Origin: Trichomonas vaginalis G3
Lineage: Eukaryota > Parabasalia > Trichomonadida > Trichomonadidae
Length of the DNA: 64,000 nt
NCBI RefSeq assembly: GCF_026262505.1
Contig: NC_067206.1
Coordinates: 33,805,896 to 33,869,895, forward strand
Direction: 5' to 3'
Shown piece by piece: positions 18,859 through 28,200 of the stretch. The notes under the pieces were generated by a model, which was not told the origin of the DNA, did not search any database, and worked only from the letters and a program-made list of their open reading frames with translations. How positions within the stretch are numbered: the first letter of the stretch is position 1; each line of letters opens with the position of its first letter. The translations under genes and the position numbers were made by a program.

Positions 18859-20544
18859 ATGAGTTCTGACTATTCTAAACAATATGAAGACTTTATAGGG
18901 GCGCTTGAAAAGCTCTTCCACATAAAATCTAATGAGCCTATCGAAGATATGTGTAATATAATTACAAATACTTTGATTTCGAAATATCAGCTTTCCATCA
19001 AGCATCTTGCAAAGTTAATTCGTGAGGCAATTAGATATAATTATGCATCTGGTGCGAATTACTTCAAAATACTCAAACATATCGGCGCCGATTTCTTATT
19101 CGCGGATTTAGAATTTGAAAAGGAAGATTCGATCCAATATATAGTTATGCATGATCAAATTGATAAGTTCAAAGAATACTCAGTTCAGCATTCAATATTG
19201 GGTGATAAAAAATTTCTCAAAATTACTAATTTTGATATCGATTCTTTCTTCGAAGATGTTGATGTAGAATTAACACTTATCGAAGCTTGTGCCTATTTTG
19301 GATCAGTTAACATATTTTATTTCTTAATTTCAAATTATAATATTAAAATAACTGGAAACTGTCTTAGCTACGCAGTAATTGGAGGAAATCAAGACATCAT
19401 CAACGAATGCATGAAAGAAAATAAAATGGGCATTGATTGTCTCAGGAGTATTATAAGAACACACAATCATAAATTGTTTGAATATGTTTTAGATAGAAGT
19501 TTATACAGATTTTCTGATTTATACGGAAAGTATTGGTATTTGCCAAAAGAAAATAATTTGATGAATGACAAAAAATATAAATCCATTTATGAAGATATCA
19601 TCACATATCAAAACCTTAATGCTGTATTTATTCTATTCAAATGAAACAAAAAAATTATCTTTCCATGGGCTGCTGCATTTCCGCAAACAATAGATATTTT
19701 CAAAAACAATACATTTTCTAACAAAGATAATGTCACTAAATGTGGAATTATTCTTTTCGCAAGTAAAGCGCAAAATTCTGATATTTGCAGATTATTACTT
19801 GAGTCATACAATCAAATTATAGTCGACAATAATGGTGTTAATATCAATGAAAAAGATAAATATGGAAATACAGCTCTTTATTATGCAACAAGGAATAATA
19901 ATAAAGAAACAATTGAGCTTCTTATTGCGCATGGTGCAAAAACCAATGAAAAAAATAAAAATGGAGAAACCGCTATTCATAAAGCAGTATGGAATAAAAG
20001 TAAAGAAATAGCCGAACTTCTTATTTCACATGGTGCAAATATCAACTAAAAAAATAATGATAGAGATACTGCTTTACATATTGCAGCAAGTGAGGATAGT
20101 AAAGAAATAGCCGAACTTCTTATATCGCATGGTGCAAATATCAACGAAAAAAATGATGATGGAGAAATCGCCCTGCATATTGCAGCACGGAATAATAGTA
20201 AAGAAGCTGCTGAAGTTCTTATTTCACATGGTGCAAATATCAACGAAAAAAATAATAATGGAAAAACAGCTCTTCATATTGCAGCACGGAATAATAGTAA
20301 AGAAACTGCTGAAGTTCTTATTTCACATGGTGCAAATATCAACGAAAAAGACAGATTTGGAGAAACTGCTCTTCATATTGCAGTATATTATAAGTGCAAA
20401 GAAACAGTTGAAATTCTTATTTTGCATGGTGCAAATATTAATGAAAAAAATAATGGTGGAAAAACCGCACTTCATCTTGCAGCACTTAAATATTGTAAAG
20501 AAATAACGGAACTTCTTATTTCTCATGGTGGCAAATATCAATGA
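18859..20544 (+). pseudogene. trichomonad ankyrin-repeat protein (DUF3447 type), interrupted
   Basis: The frame begins at an ATG (MSSDYSKQYEDF) with the all-helical N-terminal part typical of trichomonad ankyrin proteins (LTLIEACAYFGSVNIFYFLIS, AVIGGNQDIINECMK). It continues into at least six 33-residue ankyrin repeats of the form NGKTALHIAARNNSKE / ISHGANIN. Two in-frame stops (TGA 19642, TAA 20047) and one inserted G near 20530 interrupt it. The frame is otherwise kept for 1.7 kb. It looks recently inactivated, unless the stops are read through. The intact form would be about 570 residues, a cytosolic protein-interaction scaffold. Confidence 0.75.
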
Positions 20545-20584
20545 AAAAGAAAATACCAATAAGCAAAGAACAACTGATTATTGA

Positions 20585-20608
20585 CTTTGTTCCTCGTTAG
20601 GAACAAAG
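20585..20608. repeat. hairpin 0a, 10-bp perfect stem, CGTT loop
   Basis: CTTTGTTCCT pairs perfectly with AGGAACAAAG across a four-base loop. Confidence 0.85.
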
Positions 20609-20692
20609 ACTATAATGAAATATTGAAAACAATTTTTGATTAATTGGCTGATAATAAACGTCTCATTGATATTTAGTACGTCTCCCCAAATT

Positions 20693-20712
20693 AACTTCAA
20701 AATGATGAAGTT
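20693..20712. repeat. hairpin 0b, 7-bp perfect stem
   Basis: AACTTCA pairs with TGAAGTT across a six-base loop. It is the weakest of the upstream group. Confidence 0.6.
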
Positions 20713-20747
20713 CGGATTATTCTAATATTATTTTATTATTTTTGATA

Positions 20748-20800
20748 AATTGCTTCTTATGAGGTATATAGTATGAATAAATACCTCATAAGGAGCAATT
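20748..20800. repeat. hairpin 1, 20-bp stem with one G-T wobble
   Basis: AATTGCTTCTTATGAGGTAT pairs with ATACCTCATAAGGAGCAATT; the only non-Watson-Crick pair is T-G. The loop is 13 bases. It is a diverged copy of hairpin 4. Confidence 0.9.
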
Positions 20801-20809
20801 CCTCCGAGT

Positions 20810-20863
20810 TAGCTGGGAAGCTTTTTTTGAATTTGTTATCATTTCAAGAATGTTTCCCAGCTA
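20810..20863. repeat. hairpin 2, 10-bp perfect stem extended by wobble pairs
   Basis: TAGCTGGGAA pairs with TTCCCAGCTA, and the stem continues inward through G-T and A-T pairs with two mismatches. It is a diverged copy of hairpin 5. Its loop region 20832-20845 is complementary to hairpin 7. Confidence 0.8.
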
Positions 20864-20869
20864 TCTAGT

Positions 20870-20928
20870 AGAAACTAAAGGTTGTGAGGCACTGACACAT
20901 AATCAGTGCCTCACAACCTTTAGTTTCT
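20870..20928. repeat. hairpin 3, 26-bp perfect stem, 7-base loop
   Basis: The left arm 20870-20895 is the exact reverse complement of 20903-20928. The loop is CACATAA. It is homologous in position to hairpin 6. Confidence 0.95.
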
Positions 20929-20936
20929 CATTTCAA

Positions 20937-21001
20937 CGGATGAATTGCTCCTTATGAGGTATATAGTATGAATATATACCTCATAAGGAGCAATTCATCC
21001 G
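20937..21001. repeat. hairpin 4, 29-bp perfect stem, 7-base loop
   Basis: The left arm 20937-20965 is the exact reverse complement of 20973-21001. The loop is GTATGAA. It is the perfect counterpart of hairpin 1. Confidence 0.95.
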
Positions 21002-21006
21002 AGATG

Positions 21007-21056
21007 GCTGGGAAACTTTGTCTCAATATCTGAGAATTTAGACAAAGTTTCCCAGC
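21007..21056. repeat. hairpin 5, 17-bp perfect stem
   Basis: GCTGGGAAACTTTGTCT pairs exactly with AGACAAAGTTTCCCAGC. A small inner stem TCTCA/TGAGA offers an alternative tip. Confidence 0.9.
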
Positions 21057-21066
21057 TTTATAGTAA

Positions 21067-21138
21067 AAAGCGAAGGATAACGGCGACTGACAGCAGGTGC
21101 TTATCCTGCTGTTCGAAGTCGCAGTTATCCTTCGCTTT
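21067..21138. repeat. hairpin 6, bulged stem of about 29 pairs
   Basis: A 15-bp outer stem (21067-21081 with 21124-21138) is followed by one G-A mismatch, six pairs, an asymmetric bulge and an apical 7-bp stem CAGCAGG/CCTGCTG closing a 7-base loop. The outline resembles a microRNA precursor. Confidence 0.85.
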
Positions 21139-21187
21139 CGTCGCTATGTTTGCTCTGATTGGGAAATGATAACAAAACTTAGCGACG
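21139..21187. repeat. hairpin 7, 8-bp outer stem plus inner pairs
   Basis: CGTCGCTA (21139-21146) pairs with TAGCGACG (21180-21187); one mismatch and further pairs follow. Bases 21163-21176 are the exact reverse complement of hairpin 2 bases 20832-20845. Confidence 0.75.
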
Positions 21188-21189
21188 AT

Positions 21190-21250
21190 ACAAGGCACTG
21201 CAGGCTGTATATTGGGAGTATATGACCTGCAGCGCTCTGCAGTGCCTTGT
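21190..21250. repeat. hairpin 8, 14-bp perfect stem with alternative inner stem
   Basis: ACAAGGCACTGCAG pairs exactly with CTGCAGTGCCTTGT. The inner CTGCAGG/CCTGCAG can pair instead, so two folds compete. The word AGGCACTG is shared with hairpin 3. Confidence 0.9.
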
Positions 21251-21251
21251 T

Positions 21252-21265
21252 ATAAGAGAACTTAT
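21252..21265. repeat. hairpin 9, 5-bp stem with AGAA loop
   Basis: ATAAG/CTTAT with a four-base loop. It is short and on its own could be chance. Confidence 0.4.
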
Positions 21266-21291
21266 GGCTGAATAACTATGATTATAATTTT

Positions 21292-21300
21292 GTCACTTTT
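21292..21300 (+). promoter_or_regulatory. initiator GTCACTTTT of the NTF2-like gene
   Basis: TCACT fits TCA-Y-(T/A) and lies 6-11 bases before the ATG at 21304. It starts only 27 bases after the last hairpin of the array. Confidence 0.6.
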
Positions 21301-21303
21301 TAT

Positions 21304-21690
21304 ATGACAGAGAGTGTAGCAGATACTGCCTCAGCTGCTGTCGCACAGAAAATTGTCATGGACTATTTCATGTCAATTATGACTGATAGAGAGAATGTAC
21401 CTGTTTTTTATGCACGAGATGCAGTTTTATCGTGGGAAAATCAAAATTACAACGGTCAACAACAGATTAAAGAGTTATTTTCAAAACTCCCAGAACAAGT
21501 AACATTCAAAATCAGCGGTTATGATGTTCAACCCGTAATTAGAACAGATTTATTAACAACTGTGATTGTTTTTGGAACATATCAAGTTTCTGGATTCAAA
21601 TTACAAGATTTCCATAGCGTCTTTTATGTTTATGTTCGCAGAAATGAAGGAATCGCATATATTAAATATCAAGTCTTCACTACATTCTAA
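21304..21690 (+). CDS. NTF2-like protein (nuclear transport factor 2 / NXT1 family)
   Basis: A 128-residue protein, the usual size for NTF2 (about 125). The fold pattern is clear: an N-terminal helix (AAVAQKIVMDYFMSIM), YARDAVLSWENQNYNGQQQIKELFSKLP, then strands around TVIVFGTYQV and HSVFYVYVRR, ending QVFTTF. NTF2 carries Ran-GDP into the nucleus, while the related NXT1/p15 pairs with the mRNA exporter NXF1. The sequence does not let me choose firmly. A near-perfect initiator stands directly upstream. The Ran-binding nucleoporin-like gene at 15.5-16.2 kb belongs to the same transport system but is not linked to it. Confidence 0.8.
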   Translation: MTESVADTASAAVAQKIVMDYFMSIMTDRENVPVFYARDAVLSWENQNYNGQQQIKELFSKLPEQVTFKISGYDVQPVIRTDLLTTVIVFGTYQVSGFKLQDFHSVFYVYVRRNEGIAYIKYQVFTTF

Positions 21691-22163
21691 TATATCTTGT
21701 ATTTGTATGTAATAAATGTTTACTATAGAGATTTTCTAAATAATCTTCTTTTTATTGCTAGAATATAAAATTATTTTTTCATATCATTTAATTCCATTAA
21801 AAACTATATTGACTGATTCTATTTTTGCATGACTATAGATAATTAACTTCCTAATGCCAATAATTTTATGAAAATTTAATTTTCCGGATAAACCTTGCTC
21901 ATATGATCAACAGAGTTTTGTATAATCACTTCAATGTTGTTTTCCATGTGGTTAAATCTCTAGACTCATCCAAATCGAACGATATTCTTGAATCAATCTC
22001 GATTTATCTGAAAATCATGCTCGTAAAAGAGAAACAGTCAATACAAGAGAGCTCAAGCAGTTTCACAAGATATCCAAAATATCTCCATAAAAAAAGTTGG
22101 ATATCGTAAAAAATTTTTTTCTTATCCGATAAAAAAAAAGGAGAAGAAAAAAAATTTTTTTTG
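21691..22163. other. spacer upstream of the P4-ATPase gene
   Basis: AT-rich, and A/G-rich just before the start codon. No other element seen. Confidence 0.35.
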
Positions 22164-25100
22164 ATGCCTTTCGGGCGACGAAATAATCAGCCAAAGCCCG
22201 AATTTATAGAGTTTAACATTGGCAAGCGCGAATACATGGAAGGTATTCAAGCTGATAACTATGTTAGAACTACAAGATATACATTTTTAACTTTTCTTCC
22301 ACTTACTCTTTACGAAAACTTCCAACGTTTAGCAAATGTCTACTTTTTAATCATCGCTTTATTCTCTTTAGCACCATGGTCACCAGTTACACCAATTGTT
22401 TCTATTTCACCACTTATATTTGTCATTGCTGTGTCAATGCTCAAAGCTTTATTCGAAGATTTGCTTAGATACAGAACAGATAAGCTTTACAACTCAATTA
22501 AATTCGAGGTTTGGCGTAAAGGACGCTTTATGTTAGTTCAATCTCGAAATATCCATCCCGGTGATATCATTCGCCTCGAAGGAAACCGCGAAAACCCAGC
22601 CGATTTCTGCATTATTGAAACTTCCGAGAACAATCATAGCTGTTTTGTCAACGAAGTCAACTTAAATGGTGAAACAGCTGTCAAACAAAGGAAGGCTATT
22701 CAATGCGTCAGCAATTTCGAGATACCATCAACCATCCAGTCATTTGAAAACAGTCGTGTTAAAATTTCTTCACCGTGTAACGATTTACGATCATTAAATG
22801 GCACGATTACTTACCAAGGCTCGGAAAACGCCTTCTCAATGAAGAACGTTGTCCTCAAGGGTACGTTCCTTGCACATACTGCTTGGGCAATCGGTGTTGT
22901 TTTATATACAGGCCATGATACACGTATTATCCAGAACCAGCGCCATCCACCTCATAAGACATCGCGTCTAGAATCGAAATTCAACATCATTATCCTCATA
23001 GACTTCATTTTCAACTTCATTTTAATTGGAATTTGCACTTTTATGGCCGCTCGAATGGATATTACCAACAAATTCCATTGGATAGAGACTATGAAAGTCA
23101 ACGCGCTCAACGTTATGAAGAACTTTTCAGCTTTTGCGATTATTTTCTCGTATATGATTCCAATTTCATTATATGTCACTGTCGAGTTTGTCAGATTCTT
23201 CCAGAGATGGACTTTCTCAACAGATCTCGGTATGTACTACCCAGGACTTGGCTTTTGCCAGCCAAATAACTCAAATCTTAACGAAGAACTCGGATCCGTC
23301 GACCATATCTTCTCAGACAAGACAGGAACATTGACAGAGAACATCATGCGCTTCGTACAACTCTCCGCGAGAGGTTCTATTTACGATGTTGTTACAGATA
23401 AAGAACGTGTTAAGATGCTTGTCTCCAAAAAGACAGAGCGTAATCTTCTTGAGATATTGGCCGCAATTCCTGTCTGTTCTACCGTTATTTGCACTGAAGA
23501 TGGATATTCATCAGAATCTCCCGACGAAGAAGCCCTTGTGAACTACGCCAAAGAGCTCACAGCCACCCTCACAGCAAGAGTTCCCGACGAATCGATGACA
23601 ATCGACCTCGGAGGAACCGAAACCAAATTTGAGCATCTCGCCACCATAGAATTTGACTCGGATCGCAAGAGAATGTCCGTTGTCGTACGTGCTCCAAATG
23701 GAGAGGTCGTAATCTACACGAAAGGTGCCGATACGATCATGTTCCCTCTAATTGCCAAAGACGAAGACGAGTCTGTGATCAAATCTACGAAAGAGCAAGT
23801 CGACGCCTTTGCCGAACAAGGCCTCAGAACCCTTATTTATGCTTGGAGACTGATGCCAAAGGACGAATTCGAACAATTCATGGCAGAATACAGAGAAGCG
23901 AACCTCGCAATGACAGACAGAGATAAGAAAGTCAAAGAAGTTGGTGCAAAGATCGAAAAGGACCTTGTTTTGTTGGGAGCAGTTGCAATTGAAGACCAAT
24001 TACAGCCAAATGTCCCAGAAACAATGTCATATCTCTCAATGATGGGTATCAAGTTATGGGTTTTGACAGGTGATAAGCACGAAACAGCAGTCAGTATCGC
24101 GAAATCTACAGATGTTATCACTCCTGAGTGCAAAGTCTTCGAAATTCTTACCGGCGACCCTTCAGAAACAGCCACAATCTCAAGACAAATCGATGAATGT
24201 ACATCTCCATGCGTTCTCGTTCTTTCTCCCGATGCATTAATCTACATTACAGAACAAGTTCCTCTTGAACTTGTCAAAATGGGTGACCAATGTCGATCTG
24301 TCGTCTGTTTCAGAATGTCTCCATTCTTAAAATCCAAAGTTGTCGATGTCATGCGCTCTAATACTAAAAAAGTCTGTCTTGCCATCGGTGATGGTGCTAA
24401 CGACGTCAACATGATCCAAACAGCGAACGTTGGTGTTGGAATTATCGGTCGCGAAGGAAGACAAGCAGCACAAAACTCAGATTTCGCAATTACACGATTC
24501 AAACACCTCAAACGACTACTTGCAGTTCACGGACGTCTTAGTTTAGTTCGTATCTCAGGTGTTGTCCGATACATGGTCTACAAAAACCTTGTTTTCTCAT
24601 TAGTTAATATTCCATTCTTTTATTTCACACGTTGGACACCATCTCCCATCTTCGACGGCTGGCTTATGGCCACATACAACCTTATGTGGACTATTTTCCC
24701 ACCAGGCGAGTACGGATTCTTTGAACAAGATGTCAGTTTCCAAAGTATGATGAAATACCCACTTATCTACAGAGATGCACGCTCAGGAAGGTTCATTTCC
24801 ATGTGGCGCTTTGTTGGAGAGCTTGTCAACGCTATTTACCAATCAATGATTTTATTCTTCTTCAACATGTACGTTCCATCCATGAAACCACTTAATGGAC
24901 GTGGTTTGGTCGATGACTTGAACTTCAACGGTGTTCTTTTGTACATTTCTATTATTTTGGTTGTTGATATCCAAGCAATCATCAGATCACAGCACTGGAA
25001 CATCTTTTTGTTCTTGGGTGTCATTGTTTCCATCCTCATCTTCTTCCTTGTCAATCTTCCATACGGATCATTCCCTACATTTGTTCCTTTGATGTATTTC

Positions 25101-25280
25101 GTTCCGCAGACAATCTTCACATCATACATTTCTTATGTTTTGTTGGTTATCTCTGTCTCTTTCTCTCTCTTCCCAGAGGCAATGATCAAGTACTTGAAGG
25201 GAATGTGGGCACCATCTTACACAAGAGTTATAAGAGAACACGAACTTTTGGAACAAATGAACAGAAAGAAATCAAACTAA
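22164..25280 (+). CDS. P4-type ATPase, phospholipid flippase
   Basis: A 1038-residue protein from the ATG (MPFGRRNNQPKPEF; the codon before is TTG). P4 hallmarks appear in order: N-terminal FNIGKREYMEGIQADNYVRTT, an actuator loop with NGET (168-171), PISLYVTVEFVRF in membrane segment 4, phosphorylation site FSDKTGTLTENIM (D385), KGADTIMF, and hinge GDGANDVNMI (about 742-751), followed by six C-terminal membrane segments. Flippases move aminophospholipids from the outer to the inner leaflet of Golgi, endosome or plasma membrane, usually with a Cdc50 partner, which is not in this window. The usual DGET reads NGET here. Confidence 0.95.
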   Translation: MPFGRRNNQPKPEFIEFNIGKREYMEGIQADNYVRTTRYTFLTFLPLTLYENFQRLANVYFLIIALFSLAPWSPVTPIVSISPLIFVIAVSMLKALFEDLLRYRTDKLYNSIKFEVWRKGRFMLVQSRNIHPGDIIRLEGNRENPADFCIIETSENNHSCFVNEVNLNGETAVKQRKAIQCVSNFEIPSTIQSFENSRVKISSPCNDLRSLNGTITYQGSENAFSMKNVVLKGTFLAHTAWAIGVVLYTGHDTRIIQNQRHPPHKTSRLESKFNIIILIDFIFNFILIGICTFMAARMDITNKFHWIETMKVNALNVMKNFSAFAIIFSYMIPISLYVTVEFVRFFQRWTFSTDLGMYYPGLGFCQPNNSNLNEELGSVDHIFSDKTGTLTENIMRFVQLSARGSIYDVVTDKERVKMLVSKKTERNLLEILAAIPVCSTVICTEDGYSSESPDEEALVNYAKELTATLTARVPDESMTIDLGGTETKFEHLATIEFDSDRKRMSVVVRAPNGEVVIYTKGADTIMFPLIAKDEDESVIKSTKEQVDAFAEQGLRTLIYAWRLMPKDEFEQFMAEYREANLAMTDRDKKVKEVGAKIEKDLVLLGAVAIEDQLQPNVPETMSYLSMMGIKLWVLTGDKHETAVSIAKSTDVITPECKVFEILTGDPSETATISRQIDECTSPCVLVLSPDALIYITEQVPLELVKMGDQCRSVVCFRMSPFLKSKVVDVMRSNTKKVCLAIGDGANDVNMIQTANVGVGIIGREGRQAAQNSDFAITRFKHLKRLLAVHGRLSLVRISGVVRYMVYKNLVFSLVNIPFFYFTRWTPSPIFDGWLMATYNLMWTIFPPGEYGFFEQDVSFQSMMKYPLIYRDARSGRFISMWRFVGELVNAIYQSMILFFFNMYVPSMKPLNGRGLVDDLNFNGVLLYISIILVVDIQAIIRSQHWNIFLFLGVIVSILIFFLVNLPYGSFPTFVPLMYFVPQTIFTSYISYVLLVISVSFSLFPEAMIKYLKGMWAPSYTRVIREHELLEQMNRKKSN

Positions 25281-28200
25281 TTTATTTTTTCATTTAAAAC
25301 CCTGTCTTAAAATAAAATACCTTTTTATTTATTATTACTTTTTCATTTATTTTATTCTTTACTAGATGTTTGTTAAATACTGTTACCACTTTTATTGAGC
25401 TAAGTAATATAAAATACTGTATAGTGATTTATAATGACTTTTTCCCGCCCAAAATTATTAACTTTTTACATTTGAAAATTCGTGTAAAAAGAATAAATGT
25501 TAAAAAATTGTGAAGATTTCAGAAAGCGATAAGTGTACCCTTAAAGGCGATGGCAGGAAAAAGCTGTCAAAGAAGTTATACAGTCCCCCGAAAAAAGTGT
25601 CGCAGGCATGCATGCCTTTCTTTTGGGAACTTAATATGTTGACTAAATAGAAATATCATTTATTAAAACTTCGACTACATATTGGCGAAAATTTATTATT
25701 TTTAATCTTACCACTATCTGATATTTCATGAAATCATTGAATTGCAGATATTCTTTATTTTGATTGGGAAAAAAGTATTGTAGATATTCTTTGTGTCAGC
25801 TTTTTCCCGACTAAAAATATTGACTTTTTATCTCAGAAAATTGAATTTACAAAACGTTAGAGAATGTCAGATGGGCGTAAGTGTACTCTTAATGGTGCAT
25901 CCCCCCCTATGGCATGGCCATCAATTCAGATGTTTAAGGTTGATTTTCAATGACGCTTCACCCCAGTTGTCAGGATTTTGAATTAAAGTCATATGGGCTT
26001 AAGTGCGGCCTAAAAAGATCTATACTATAGATTATAAACATATTGCAATAGGCATTAATTTGATCATAGACTATTTAGAGTGATGGTAACACATAAAAAT
26101 ATTATACTTGCCCTCGCTTACTGTGTTACTCTAAATTGTACAGTTTTGTACAATTTGTCTATTCATAATTTGCATTAATCGGATGGTGAAAATCTGTGAG
26201 CTCATTAAAGAAGGGGATGTGAACTATTAAAAACCAGCAAAAATGTTGAATATTTTTTGAGATAATTATATTTGTGATAGAAGCTATTCGACTTAGACGG
26301 AAAACAAAAAATTTGAATAAAGGATAGATTTCATTACTCATTCGGATATAGATCTTATATTCATTATTTTATTGAAAGGTACATTCACTAGGCGATAACA
26401 GTAAAATGGGATGAAAATAGGATAAATAGCATCCCTATATAGTGCCTAACAATATTTATACAGGCCAAAAAAATTTGGCTAGAGATTTGGCTAGTTAGAA
26501 AATTTAGAAAATTGAGAGGAATTTTTATTTTCGAATTTTTTTTGGAAAGTTAAAATTGTGATTAAAAATTGTTTTCCGGGAGAACTAAGCATCTTATCAT
26601 ATATTTAAATCGATAAAAATATTAAATAATAGTTGAATAGTATAACTACGTGAAATTATGGCTGAATATACAGAAAAAATGAACATATTTGACATTTTTG
26701 AAAATTCATACATTAGTTGGTGACAGACTCATAAACTATACTTTAGCTAAGATTGATATATGATTTCAACAACACATGGTTAAAATCGTAAAATTTTTTT
26801 AGATTTCAAAAAGATATATATGGTAATATAATGGAACAGAGTCAGCAAATAGCATGTAAAATATGTTACAATTAACTTTTTATTATATCCAATAGTAGAT
26901 ATCGAATGGTATCCAGCTTTATGGTTAAATATTTTCTTATCGAGCTTCTCTTTAACTGTTGTATTAAGGTTGTAAATTTTTGATGCTAGAAACTTTGGAA
27001 TCTTCTTTGCTGCTGCATTTTTTCTTGAGAGTTCTTGCAATTTCGAATAGATCTGCACATTGTATGAAATAGGGGCTTTAAAATATCTTGAAAACAGAAT
27101 AGGACTGCTTTTCCAAAGGAATGCTTACTTGTAAATCAGAGAGTTTCAAAATTGAGTACAAGATTATCATCATAACTTTTTGATTTTGCTGCGTAAAAGG
27201 AAGACAATGTATTAACAAATCATTTACTGTTGTTCATCAAAAGAAGAAAACTTTGATAACAACTAATGATGATAAAATCAAGCTATCTTTTAATATTTTA
27301 AATTGATAAGACATTCAAAATATTTGAATGGTTTAAAATATTTTCTTTTAATTTCAATAATATATTATCATGATTATATAATCAAATTTAAATTTTTATT
27401 CAAAAAGGCAATATTTCAAACTTTTAATTTCAATAATCTTAATTCGGCAATAAATGTATTTAATTGTAGCAAATTTAATGATTCTTCGTCATGGTTAGCA
27501 ATTTGGAGCTCATAAATTAATGATTTCTTCAAGTAAAATTCTGCATTATTTCAAAAATCAATAATTCTCTAGTAACTTTTCTTCAAACCCTAACCATTAT
27601 AATATATGTAAAATAGAAAATAATTGCAAAGAAAGATAGCCGAATTTACTGGGTAGTTCTTGTGATGCGAAATAATTGCAAATTAACACCTAGTTTTAAC
27701 AGCATCAATCTCTTTTTGCTCTCATTTAAATGCATTCGCACACTTTAATTTTGAAATATAAGAGTTTTGGAAATTATCAAATTTATCTGCTCAAATACTA
27801 TAGATCTTCATAAGTGTTAATAGAATCATTAGCCTTACATATAGTGTTTAATATAATGATGCACATCATACTGGGATTTATTCCTTATTCATCTAGTTAT
27901 TATAAGATTTACAACCCCATGAAAATTTAAAATTTTGTCAAAAATAGTGAATGTACCTTTTTTATTGTAACTGAATTATTGGATGAATACGTTTTTACGA
28001 TAAGTGTCAGAACCTTAAAGTGAATAATATAACTTTTTAATGAAAATTTGTTTTAATTTTAGTTATATAGCGTATGAAAACCCTCACTTTTTGCCACTTA
28101 TCGTAGACAATTGAGAAGTTTACAATACTTAAATTTTTAAGGATAATGATTCACCCTCTTGATGATGAAGATTTTCGATTTATGAAAAACATTAAGAAAA

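Larger units (their letters stand above)
20585..21265. ncRNA. candidate structured RNA locus: array of about eleven hairpins
   Basis: From the end of the ankyrin pseudogene almost to the NTF2-like gene the sequence is a chain of inverted repeats with stems of 5-29 bp. Many are perfect and most loops are 4-13 bases. Hairpins 1-2-3 (20748-20928) and 4-5-6 (20937-21138) are two diverged copies of one module, in the same order and similar spacing. Differences between the copies keep pairing: nine double changes in hairpin 3 versus 6, and two in 2 versus 5, several mismatches being G-T wobbles. There is no open frame of note. An RNA function (precursor of small RNAs, or a structured non-coding RNA) is inferred; DNA-level hairpin function cannot be excluded. 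Confidence 0.6.

Noticed and set aside
20129-20506. 125-codon frame inside the ankyrin region
   Set aside because: It is a shadow of the ankyrin repeats in another frame; its own repeats simply mirror the 99-bp period.
21100-21130. tRNA gene suggested by GTTCGAAGTC in hairpin 6
   Set aside because: No acceptor, D or anticodon arms can be fitted; the word is part of the hairpin stem and bulge.
20748-21250. CRISPR array
   Set aside because: The units are palindromes of different sequence without constant repeats and unique spacers, in a eukaryotic context.
26780-27058. 92-codon minus-strand frame in the gene-poor region
   Set aside because: GTG start and no recognised domain; the upstream extension meets a stop.
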